From UBA10646 sp003456175 (GTDB lineage: Bacteria > Bacteroidota > Bacteroidia > Chitinophagales > Chitinophagaceae), in contig DALYLQ010000109.1 in assembly GCA_031976225.1 (NCBI GenBank), forward strand, positions 1 through 6,496: a stretch of DNA of 6,496 bases, given 5' to 3'. A model generated the notes under the pieces. That model worked only from the letters and a program-made list of their open reading frames with translations. It searched no databases and was not told the DNA's origin. The translations under genes and the position numbers were made by a program. Positions 1-5,578 of the stretch are shown here, piece by piece (the stretch's first letter is position 1; each line of letters opens with the position of its first letter).

Positions 1-751
1 CGCCGCTATTACCTGGGTTAACGGCAGCATCGGTTTGAATGAACGATTCTATGGGGCGGTCGCTTTGGCGGTCGTTCACACCAATGGCACGAGCTTTGGC
101 GCTCACAATACCAGCAGTAACTGTAACATCTAAGTTAAGTGGATAGCCAACAGCCAGCACCCACTGGCCGAGCTTTACATCATCGCTGTTACCGTAAAGT
201 AAGAAGGGTAGTTTGCTACTTTCAATTTTTAAAACAGCTAAATCGCTACTTGGGTCGGCACCAACAAGTGTTGCTTTGTATGTTTTACGGTTGGTGAGGG
301 TAACATTAATTTCATCGGCACCATTAATAACGTGATTGTTGGTTACAATGTAGCCATCGTCGCTAATGAGTACGCCACTACCGCTTGCTTTTTGTTCTGG
401 TATCATTTGCACACGCGGACCACCAAAAAAATCATCGAAAATGCCATCGCCGAACCAATCGCTAAATGGGTTGCGTTGGCGTGGTATATTATTGGTTACC
501 TGCTTGGCTTTGGTACGAGCTTTAATGTGCACTACCGCTGGCGTTGCAGCGGTGCTGGCAGCAGTAAAATCTACAGGGCCAGCAGGTGCGTTGTTATTGT
601 CGTAAAAGCCAGCATAGTTCACGGGCAATTTTCCATTGCTGCTAATGCCAACATACGATTCTTGGGTTAATTTTTGATAGCCCCAAATGCTGGCAACAGA
701 AGTGATAATGCTCACCGCCATTACCAATAAAATTCCTTTTGTCTTCAACAT
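1..751 (-). CDS. htrA: HtrA/DegP-family serine protease, N-terminal part (3' end outside window)
   Basis: This is the start of an envelope serine protease of the Do/HtrA family (trypsin fold, S1C), which degrades or refolds damaged periplasmic proteins. The frame begins at ATG 751-749 and reads 250 complete codons to the window edge. Residues 6-24 are hydrophobic and form a signal peptide or membrane anchor. A low-complexity linker and a Phe/Asp/Gly-rich stretch (about residues 94-111) precede the protease domain. The catalytic triad is visible: His140 in TNNHVI, Asp170 in SSDLAVLK, and Ser249 in NPGNSG at the last readable codons. SGSGVLIS and GYIVTNNHVI are typical of the family. The rest of the protease domain and the expected one or two PDZ domains lie outside the window, so DegP, DegQ and DegS-like forms cannot be told apart. 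The gene lies 148 bp downstream of the acyl-CoA reductase gene on the same strand, and the gap holds a possible promoter of its own. Confidence 0.95.
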   Translation of the reverse strand, partial: MLKTKGILLVMAVSIITSVASIWGYQKLTQESYVGISSNGKLPVNYAGFYDNNNAPAGPVDFTAASTAATPAVVHIKARTKAKQVTNNIPRQRNPFSDWFGDGIFDDFFGGPRVQMIPEQKASGSGVLISDDGYIVTNNHVINGADEINVTLTNRKTYKATLVGADPSSDLAVLKIESSKLPFLLYGNSDDVKLGQWVLAVGYPLNLDVTVTAGIVSAKARAIGVNDRQSDRPIESFIQTDAAVNPGNSG

Positions 752-820
752 AGTATCTAGGGTTTATTCTTTTACAATTTTAGGTAAGATAACGTTTCAA
801 ATCTTATGCCTATTACCAGT

Positions 821-828
821 CAAACTTA
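821..828 (-). promoter_or_regulatory. Candidate -7 element upstream of the HtrA gene
   Basis: Read on the minus strand this is TAAGTTTG, an exact match to the Bacteroidota -7 consensus TAnnTTTG, about 70 bp before the protease start. No TTTG -33 box sits at the usual distance of about 20 bp, so support is from one half only. A second, poorer word (TAAGATTTG, one base too long) lies nearer the gene. The rest of the 148-bp gap (752-899) shows no strong hairpin, so read-through from the acyl-CoA reductase gene remains possible. Confidence 0.3.
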
Positions 829-899
829 CAAATCGGCAGTATATGCTGGCATTATAGCAGTGGTTTTAACGTATTTTTACGAACGATGTCGTAGTTCTG

Positions 900-1901
900 T
901 TAGAGGGCTGTTAACCATGCCATCGTATCAACGCCATCTGCATAATCGGTAAGCGATGGTTGTTGGCATGTGCCAAAAGGCAAATAGCTTTTACCAACAA
1001 TGCATTGTACATTATCGCCATGCTGCGTAAGCATTTGCCGTAAGGCATTTTCATCGGTATAATAGGCGTAATTCACTACGCTAATTGCTGCAAATAATTG
1101 CTCTGATTCATGTAATAGATACAAGCCATTGGTCATGTATGGTTTGCTATTCATGAGCAACAGTGCCAATTGATAATCGTAATTATTTTTGTATTTGTGA
1201 TGCTCTATAAGATGCTGCCATGTGGCTGTGTGTTGCAGCAAGTATTCAAACGTATACCCTTGCGGTAAATAGAGTTGCGTTACATTACGGCAGCCTTGGC
1301 CGAAGTATAACATTAAATCGTTAGCAAGTGCATTAAGCTCGGCTTCTGTTTCAGTACCATCGAGCACTGCTATAGAAGTTCTGTTGCGGCGAATAATGTT
1401 GGGGTATTTGCCAAAATAATAATCGAAATAGCGGCTGCTGTTGTTACTACCAGTTGCAATGTAGGCATCGCAACCTTTTAGTTGCTCGGCAAATGCTACC
1501 TGATTTTGTACTGTAACCTCCCATTCGTATAATTTTTTAACCAAATGTTTGAGGAGTACATCATCTTTCGATGATAGCTTTATTACAGCTGTATGGCCAC
1601 TTATGTACACACATAAAAAATCATGAAAACCTACTAACGGCAAGTTGCCCGCCATTACAATGCCTACTTGTTTGGGCGCCTGTGGAATATCTGCAATGTT
1701 ATATTGTTGTGCCCATGTAGCTAAAGCGGTAGGGTTTAACAAGTGGGTAGCAATACTTTGAGTTGCTGCATCTATAAATGTGGGAATGAACCATGGATTT
1801 TTAGCGTAAGCTTGTTGTTTGGCTGCCAGCCACTCGTTGTCATCACTTAGCATATACTGCCCTAATTGAACCATCAAATCAATCCTTTGTTGTACGCTCA
1901 T
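900..1901 (-). CDS. Acyl-CoA reductase, LuxC type (short bacteroidotal form)
   Basis: The predicted 333-aa soluble protein resembles LuxC-type acyl-CoA reductases, which use NAD(P)H to reduce a fatty acyl thioester to an aldehyde through a cysteine-bound acyl intermediate, on an aldehyde-dehydrogenase-like fold. Visible signs are a nucleotide-binding region at about residues 78-113 (GIVMAGNLPL, then VIKLSSKDD, like the Lys/Ser-Ser region of aldehyde dehydrogenases), the segment ATGSNNSSRYFDYYFGKYP (about 149-167), RRNRTSIAVLDG (171-182), and FGQGCRNVT (200-208), where Cys204 is the likely nucleophile. Classical LuxC is roughly 480 aa, so this form is much shorter, mainly at the N-terminus. 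The start is ATG 1901-1899; an in-frame stop lies just upstream, so no longer ATG start is available. It is divergent from a ferredoxin gene 56 bp away, an arrangement I recall from other Bacteroidota. The physiological substrate is unknown; there is no luxD/luxE or luciferase gene here. Confidence 0.85.
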   Translation of the reverse strand: MSVQQRIDLMVQLGQYMLSDDNEWLAAKQQAYAKNPWFIPTFIDAATQSIATHLLNPTALATWAQQYNIADIPQAPKQVGIVMAGNLPLVGFHDFLCVYISGHTAVIKLSSKDDVLLKHLVKKLYEWEVTVQNQVAFAEQLKGCDAYIATGSNNSSRYFDYYFGKYPNIIRRNRTSIAVLDGTETEAELNALANDLMLYFGQGCRNVTQLYLPQGYTFEYLLQHTATWQHLIEHHKYKNNYDYQLALLLMNSKPYMTNGLYLLHESEQLFAAISVVNYAYYTDENALRQMLTQHGDNVQCIVGKSYLPFGTCQQPSLTDYADGVDTMAWLTAL

Positions 1902-1924
1902 AACTAGGTTTGCTTTAACTAACT

Positions 1925-1932
1925 TATTTTTG
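1925..1932 (+). promoter_or_regulatory. Candidate -7 element for the ferredoxin gene
   Basis: TATTTTTG fits the Bacteroidota -7 consensus TAnnTTTG exactly. It lies 25 bp before the ferredoxin ATG, which would give a short leader of about 20 nt. A TTTG word at 1909-1912 is upstream but only 12 bp away, closer than the usual spacing of about 20, so the -33 box is not well supported. Confidence 0.45.
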
Positions 1933-1944
1933 CAATCAAAAGTT

Positions 1945-1952
1945 CAAAATTA
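1945..1952 (-). promoter_or_regulatory. Candidate -7 element for the acyl-CoA reductase gene
   Basis: Read on the minus strand this is TAATTTTG, an exact TAnnTTTG match, about 43 bp before the reductase start codon. A -33 element would have to lie inside the first codons of the ferredoxin gene, and no TTTG is seen there. With the oppositely directed word at 1925-1932, the 56-bp spacer could hold two back-to-back promoters whose polymerases compete for the same DNA. Confidence 0.35.
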
Positions 1953-1957
1953 CAAGT

Positions 1958-2305
1958 ATGGCTATTAAGATAACAGACGAATGTATCAATTGCGGTGCCT
2001 GCGAGCCCGAGTGCCCTAATAATGCTATTTATGAAGGTGGTGTAGAATGGGCAATTGCCGATGGTACCACCGTTAAAGGCAGTTATGTAATGATGGATGG
2101 TTCTATTGTAGATGCAAGCGAACGTTTTGCTCCGGTAGCTACCGATACCTATTACATTACACCGAACAAGTGTACGGAGTGCCAAGGTTTTCACGAAGAG
2201 CCACAGTGTGCCGCTGTATGCCCTGTAGATTGTTGTGTGCCCGACGAAATGTACCGCGAAACGATAGAAGAGTTAATGGCTAAGAAAGATAAGTTGCACC
2301 TTTAA
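1958..2305 (+). CDS. 2[4Fe-4S] ferredoxin, Allochromatium-like, with a long inter-motif insertion
   Basis: This is a 115-aa soluble electron carrier. The first cluster motif is Cys9-x2-Cys12-x2-Cys15-x3-Cys19-Pro. The second is Cys72-x2-Cys75-x8-Cys84-x3-Cys88-Pro, followed by Cys92 and Cys93. The x8 spacing and the cysteine four residues after the last ligand match the Allochromatium vinosum type, whose two clusters have unusually low and well-separated potentials. By family knowledge the fourth cysteine of each motif should ligate the other cluster. About 52 residues separate the two motifs, where the Allochromatium protein has about 18, so some 34 extra residues are present, rich in Gly, Val and Thr. 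The C-terminal tail (about 96-115) is charged and probably helical. The start is ATG 1958; there is no clear ribosome-binding site. It diverges from the acyl-CoA reductase gene, suggesting shared control or a redox partnership, but no partner can be proved from sequence. Confidence 0.93.
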   Translation: MAIKITDECINCGACEPECPNNAIYEGGVEWAIADGTTVKGSYVMMDGSIVDASERFAPVATDTYYITPNKCTECQGFHEEPQCAAVCPVDCCVPDEMYRETIEELMAKKDKLHL

Positions 2306-2313
2306 TTTTTAAG

Positions 2314-2462
2314 CCTTACGGTAAATAATTTGTAGTAACTTACAACTAATTAATGATGCTGGTAACTCCAACATCTCTTCAACTCCGGGTGATGTTTCTC
2401 GGATAAAAAATGGGACAACGCAATGAACGTTGTCCCATTTTGCTTTAATATTTACCGTAAGG
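2314..2462. repeat. 149-bp intergenic unit bounded by perfect 14-bp inverted repeats
   Basis: The left end CCTTACGGTAAATA (2314-2327) is the exact reverse complement of the right end (2449-2462). Between them lie about 80 bp without obvious structure and, at the right side, the terminator hairpin at 2407-2441. The unit fills nearly the whole gap between two convergent genes, starting 8 bp after the ferredoxin stop and ending 4 bp before the DUF5916 stop. No target-site duplication is visible (TTTTTAAG on the left, TTGTTTAA on the right). On the minus strand one frame is open for 50 codons (2461 to a TAA at 2311-2309), with its only ATG at codon 30. It could be a small non-autonomous mobile repeat of MITE type, a family of dispersed intergenic repeats, or just an extended terminator structure. 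Confidence 0.5.
2407..2441. terminator. Bidirectional intrinsic terminator between convergent genes
   Basis: A perfect 14-bp stem is formed by AAAATGGGACAACG (2407-2420) and CGTTGTCCCATTTT (2428-2441) around a 7-nt loop (CAATGAA). The stem has an A tract on the left and a T tract on the right, so it can end transcription from both sides: the ferredoxin gene on plus and the DUF5916 gene on minus. It lies 102 bp after the ferredoxin stop and 26 bp after the DUF5916 stop. Confidence 0.85.
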
Positions 2463-2466
2463 TTGT

Positions 2467-4917
2467 TTAACCCACTTGTTTTCTCTTGCGTAGGCTATTG
2501 TAATCCACAAAATAAATGAGGCGAACACTTACTTCGTTGCTTTGTGGGCTGCGTAGTGTTTCCCACAAGTTTTGAGTGTACTTACCATGCCGAGTGCCAT
2601 CTACAACAACATCGGGTCCGAGGGCATTTTTCCAAGCAATAATTAAGCGGCTACCCAATAAAAAATCCCAAGTGTAGAACATGTCTATGTTAAACACATT
2701 GAAGTTACGGTTACGGTTAGCCGAGAAAGCAGTGGGCAACCAATCGCCACCATCTGAAACAGTGAAAAAGCTTTCATAGTTCACGTTGCTCCAATAATGC
2801 CTTAAACGTAACGATACATTCATGCGAGCTTTGAAATTATACAAGCCCGATACCAATGTAGTTGCTTGTTTAATGCGGCGGCGACCAATAATTGGTACTC
2901 TAGTGGTTGGGTCAAAATGACTGAATCCATAGTTGGCTTGATCATCTTCCCAACGCTTGCTTACCTCTAACGAGAATTTAGGATTAAACCGATAACGCAC
3001 TCCCATGCGAGCTAAATAAAATGGGTCGTTTTCTATAGGACTTTCTGCGAAACCCAAGCCATAACTCACAAATAACTTTTTACGGCTATCGGTGCTGCCG
3101 AATAGGCCTGCAAAAGCCCAAGGCACCTTACGCATTTTAGTACCGGGCGTACGTAATTCAAAATAGTCGTAACTGTAGAAGGGGTTACTTGAAATTTCTA
3201 AACTAACATCCCAAAAGTTTTTAAACACATGCAAGAAGTTGGCATTAACACTCACCTCTTGATAGCTTGCAGGCTTGTATAACGATTGATAATCGATAGA
3301 AAGTGTATAATTACGATAGTTAAAATGCTTGTTGGGTACGAACTGAATGTAGCTTAGCTCTCCGCCTGTACTTATTTCATTGGGTGCGAAGAGAATACCT
3401 AAATCGTTCGGATCGTATCTATCGCTTTCAATATTGTTGTACAAATTCCATTGCCAACGGCCACTTACCTTACCCACCGATACAAAGCTCGCAAAGCCAT
3501 TGTAATTACCACGCGTTCCCCAAACATTGCTCAAGCGGCCTTGAGCTCGTACATTGTATGTGTTGGTACTATCGAACAGGCTAATATCTAGCGCCGCAAC
3601 GTTAGCATTACGTTCGCCACCAGCACGCCATGTATTAGTATTGGTAAATGTTACTGAACTCCTGTGTTTCAGCGCTTGGTCTAGCACTACAATATTGTAG
3701 TTAGTAAGATCAGCCGTTTTAAGTTTTATATCTTCTCCTTTACTGTTACGCATAATCGCATAAGTGGGTGCTGTAACAGCATTGAATACACCAATACCAA
3801 GGTTGCCTTTATTACGGCCACTAAATTTTGATGCGTTGTACAATTGTTGCGTACTAGGGTTTTTTACCAATTGGTAGTTGCTATCGGCAGCTATGGCCCT
3901 TGCGGTAAAATAACCCGGCGGCCTTTCACCAACTCTACGACTGTAAAAGATGCCTGCTTTATTGAACAACTCAGTACCCTCTGTAAAGAATGGACGGTTC
4001 TCTTGAAACTGTTGCTCAAAGGGACTTAAGTTCAATATAACATTATCGCTTACTACCTGCCCGAAATCGGGGATTAAAGTCATATCAAGCGTAAAGCTTT
4101 CATTGATACCATACTTAACATCCATGCCGCCATTGCGTATCCAAGTAGTTTGTGTGCCTTTATTGGTAGGTATAGTTTGGTAACCGCCAGTAACATATGG
4201 CAAGAACGATAAGCGTAGGGGCGGAACGATGTTGACGATATCAACTAGGTCGCCAAACTGATTTACAAAACCTGCTTGTTGTGGGTTAATTGGGTTCCAA
4301 TAACTAACTTCATTGGTTCTGCGAATATTTCTACCAAAATTGATACCCCACTGCTGTAAAGCAGCTTTTGCAAAACGAATCGACATATACGGTATTTTGA
4401 TTTCTACCGTCCAGCCATCGGGTTGCATGGCCACACGGCTATCCCAAACAGCATCCCAATTATAGTCGAAAGTACGTTCGCCACCTGTACTTACACGAGC
4501 ATCGCTTTGTACATTGGCTGTGGTTACTACAAACTGAAAAGCATTCTGCCTATCACGATAAGTGTCGATCGAAAGTGTAAAAAAATCGCAATCTTGTCGG
4601 TCGTGAGCATCGCGGCTAGTTAACTGCTTCCGAATACTATCAGGTTTATCGTACAGGTATGCACCAACATACAGCGCCTCATCGGTATAAACTAGCTTAA
4701 CTATTGTTTTGTGCGAAGCCGGAGCACCATAATTTGGGTTGTTCACAATAAAATCGGTAGCGGTGGCAGCGTTTTGCCAAATAGTATCGGTTAAAAAACC
4801 GTCTAACTTTGGTACATCGGTTACTTTTACAGCAGTAATTTTTTTTACTTGCGTAAATGTAGAAGCACTTATGCATAGCAAACACAACAACATCGTTAGC
4901 ACTCTGAGTAACATCAT
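2467..4917 (-). CDS. DUF5916 outer-membrane protein with N-terminal CBM9-like domain
   Basis: The predicted protein of 816 aa has a signal peptide (residues 1 to about 22, MMLLRVLTMLLCLLCISAST, then a polar start). A beta-sandwich domain like carbohydrate-binding family 9 follows (about 27-225), with the typical opening VPKLDGFLTDTIWQNA at 35-50 and NAFQFVVTTAN and DGWTVEIKIPYMSIRF further on. The DUF5916 region (about 230-816) carries its characteristic segment IPDFGQVVSDN, then NLSPFEQQFQENRPFFTEG (296-314). The remainder is rich in alternating aromatic and polar strands, as in an outer-membrane beta-barrel, and ends near VRLIYFVDYNSL. The length suits the family, which is common in Bacteroidota and has no established function; CBM9-like domains of this group need not bind sugar. 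The start is the first of two adjacent Met codons (4917 or 4914), both giving a good signal peptide. It is convergent with the ferredoxin gene and divergent from the secreted thioredoxin-like gene. Confidence 0.9.
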   Translation of the reverse strand: MMLLRVLTMLLCLLCISASTFTQVKKITAVKVTDVPKLDGFLTDTIWQNAATATDFIVNNPNYGAPASHKTIVKLVYTDEALYVGAYLYDKPDSIRKQLTSRDAHDRQDCDFFTLSIDTYRDRQNAFQFVVTTANVQSDARVSTGGERTFDYNWDAVWDSRVAMQPDGWTVEIKIPYMSIRFAKAALQQWGINFGRNIRRTNEVSYWNPINPQQAGFVNQFGDLVDIVNIVPPLRLSFLPYVTGGYQTIPTNKGTQTTWIRNGGMDVKYGINESFTLDMTLIPDFGQVVSDNVILNLSPFEQQFQENRPFFTEGTELFNKAGIFYSRRVGERPPGYFTARAIAADSNYQLVKNPSTQQLYNASKFSGRNKGNLGIGVFNAVTAPTYAIMRNSKGEDIKLKTADLTNYNIVVLDQALKHRSSVTFTNTNTWRAGGERNANVAALDISLFDSTNTYNVRAQGRLSNVWGTRGNYNGFASFVSVGKVSGRWQWNLYNNIESDRYDPNDLGILFAPNEISTGGELSYIQFVPNKHFNYRNYTLSIDYQSLYKPASYQEVSVNANFLHVFKNFWDVSLEISSNPFYSYDYFELRTPGTKMRKVPWAFAGLFGSTDSRKKLFVSYGLGFAESPIENDPFYLARMGVRYRFNPKFSLEVSKRWEDDQANYGFSHFDPTTRVPIIGRRRIKQATTLVSGLYNFKARMNVSLRLRHYWSNVNYESFFTVSDGGDWLPTAFSANRNRNFNVFNIDMFYTWDFLLGSRLIIAWKNALGPDVVVDGTRHGKYTQNLWETLRSPQSNEVSVRLIYFVDYNSLRKRKQVG

Positions 4918-4924
4918 AGGGGTG

Positions 4925-4932
4925 CAAATGTA
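4925..4932 (-). promoter_or_regulatory. Candidate -7 element for the DUF5916 gene
   Basis: Read on the minus strand this is TACATTTG, an exact TAnnTTTG match, ending only 7 bp before the ATG at 4917. If used, it would give a transcript with almost no 5' leader. No TTTG lies about 20 bp upstream; a TTTG only 7 bp away is badly spaced. It may be a chance match. No comparable word was found for the divergent thioredoxin-like gene in 4918-5008. Confidence 0.3.
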
Positions 4933-5008
4933 GCAGAGGCAAAGCCTTTTTACATGGCAGTTGGATAAGTGGTTGCAGATAATGGGTCAAATAAACAATG
5001 AATTCGGT

Positions 5009-5500
5009 ATGAAGTGGCTATACACCATAATTGTGTTAATGTTAGCAGTGCAGTTACAAGCACAAAACGATGCACCGTTTAAGAAAAAACCGGTATTGCC
5101 CGATTTTCAGATACGTAAGTTAGATAGCACCCTATTTTTCAGGAGTAAGCTGCCGGCAGGCAAGCCTGTAGTATTAGTGTACTTTAGCCCCGAATGTGGC
5201 CATTGCCAAAACGAGGCCAAAGCATTGGCCGATAGTTTAGCACTAGTAGATAAAGCTGTTTACTTATGGGTAAGTTTTCATCCGCTACCTGCGATAGCAA
5301 CATTTGCAAAGCAATATCAGCTTGCAGATCGTCCTCAAGTCATATTCGGAAGAGATGAAGCTTATACGTTGCCAAGCTATTTCAAAGTTCGTTATTTACC
5401 CTTTGTAGTAGTGTTTAATGCAAAGCATCAGATTGTGCAAGTGTACGAGGGTGGTGCTTATGTTAAAGAAATTGCCGAGCAGCTACAACATTTACCGTAA
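5009..5500 (+). CDS. Secreted thioredoxin-like protein (TlpA/ResA type, CGHC)
   Basis: Starting from ATG 5009-5011 the protein has 163 aa. Residues 1-19 (MKWLYTIIVLMLAVQLQAQ) form a clear signal peptide with cleavage likely after QA or AQ; there is no lipobox cysteine, so a soluble periplasmic product is likely. The thioredoxin fold follows: VVLVYFSPECGHCQNEAKAL carries the redox pair Cys63 and Cys66 (CGHC), and YLPFVVVF holds the expected cis-proline, Pro131. CGHC is typical of disulfide reductases or isomerases of the bacteroidotal TlpA group. The frame is open further upstream (TTG at 4961, ATG at 4982), but those starts would bury the signal peptide behind a polar extension, so 5009 is preferred. 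It is divergent from the DUF5916 gene, with 91 bp between start codons. It might keep cysteines of envelope proteins reduced, but the substrate is unknown. Confidence 0.88.
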   Translation: MKWLYTIIVLMLAVQLQAQNDAPFKKKPVLPDFQIRKLDSTLFFRSKLPAGKPVVLVYFSPECGHCQNEAKALADSLALVDKAVYLWVSFHPLPAIATFAKQYQLADRPQVIFGRDEAYTLPSYFKVRYLPFVVVFNAKHQIVQVYEGGAYVKEIAEQLQHLP

Positions 5501-5502
5501 GG
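5491..5502. repeat. 12-bp copy of the inverted-repeat end word, overlapping a stop codon
   Basis: TTTACCGTAAGG here is identical to the outer 12 bases of the right arm at 2451-2462. It supplies the last two sense codons and the TAA stop of the thioredoxin-like gene, so it may be chance coding sequence. No second arm is seen nearby. Confidence 0.25.
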
Positions 5503-5555
5503 TACTTATTGCTTTTATCGAAAGTGGTGCTGATATGAAGCCCTTTTTTTGGTTG

Positions 5556-5563
5556 TATCTTCG
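5556..5563 (+). promoter_or_regulatory. Candidate -7 element for mnmA
   Basis: TATCTTCG matches the Bacteroidota TAnnTTTG word with one mismatch, 15 bp before the mnmA ATG, and follows a T tract (5544-5550). No -33 TTTG occurs at the usual spacing. The 78-bp gap after the thioredoxin-like gene has no convincing terminator, so co-transcription from upstream is also possible. Confidence 0.35.
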
Positions 5564-5578
5564 CAGAAATTTTTTTGA

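Noticed and set aside
332..670. Plus-strand open frames opposite the HtrA gene (332-670 and 366-605)
   Set aside because: They lie wholly antisense to a strongly supported protease frame with an intact catalytic triad, and their translations resemble no family I know.
841..899. Short palindromes after the acyl-CoA reductase stop (ACGA/TCGT and CGTA/TACG)
   Set aside because: The stems are only four base pairs and no T tract follows, so a terminator call is not supported.
1258..1271. 13-of-14 match to the inverted-repeat arm inside the acyl-CoA reductase gene
   Set aside because: It encodes conserved-looking residues (YLPQG) in frame and has no partner arm nearby; treated as chance.
1919..2194. 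Minus-strand open frame opposite the ferredoxin gene
   Set aside because: It overlaps the ferredoxin cluster motifs and the promoter region; the composition is a shadow of the coding strand.
4697..4990. Overlapping open frames across the DUF5916 5' end (minus 4697-4990, plus 4739-4933)
   Set aside because: Both overlap the signal peptide and CBM9-like coding region in other frames and show no recognisable domain.
4961..5008. Longer thioredoxin-like protein starting at TTG 4961 or ATG 4982
   Set aside because: The extension is polar and would bury the signal peptide, while ATG 5009 places a Lys-led hydrophobic signal exactly at the N-terminus.
5526..5550. Possible intrinsic terminator after the thioredoxin-like gene, GC-containing stem before a T tract
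   Set aside because: Only three clean base pairs (GCT/AGC) can form before a mismatch, too weak to call.
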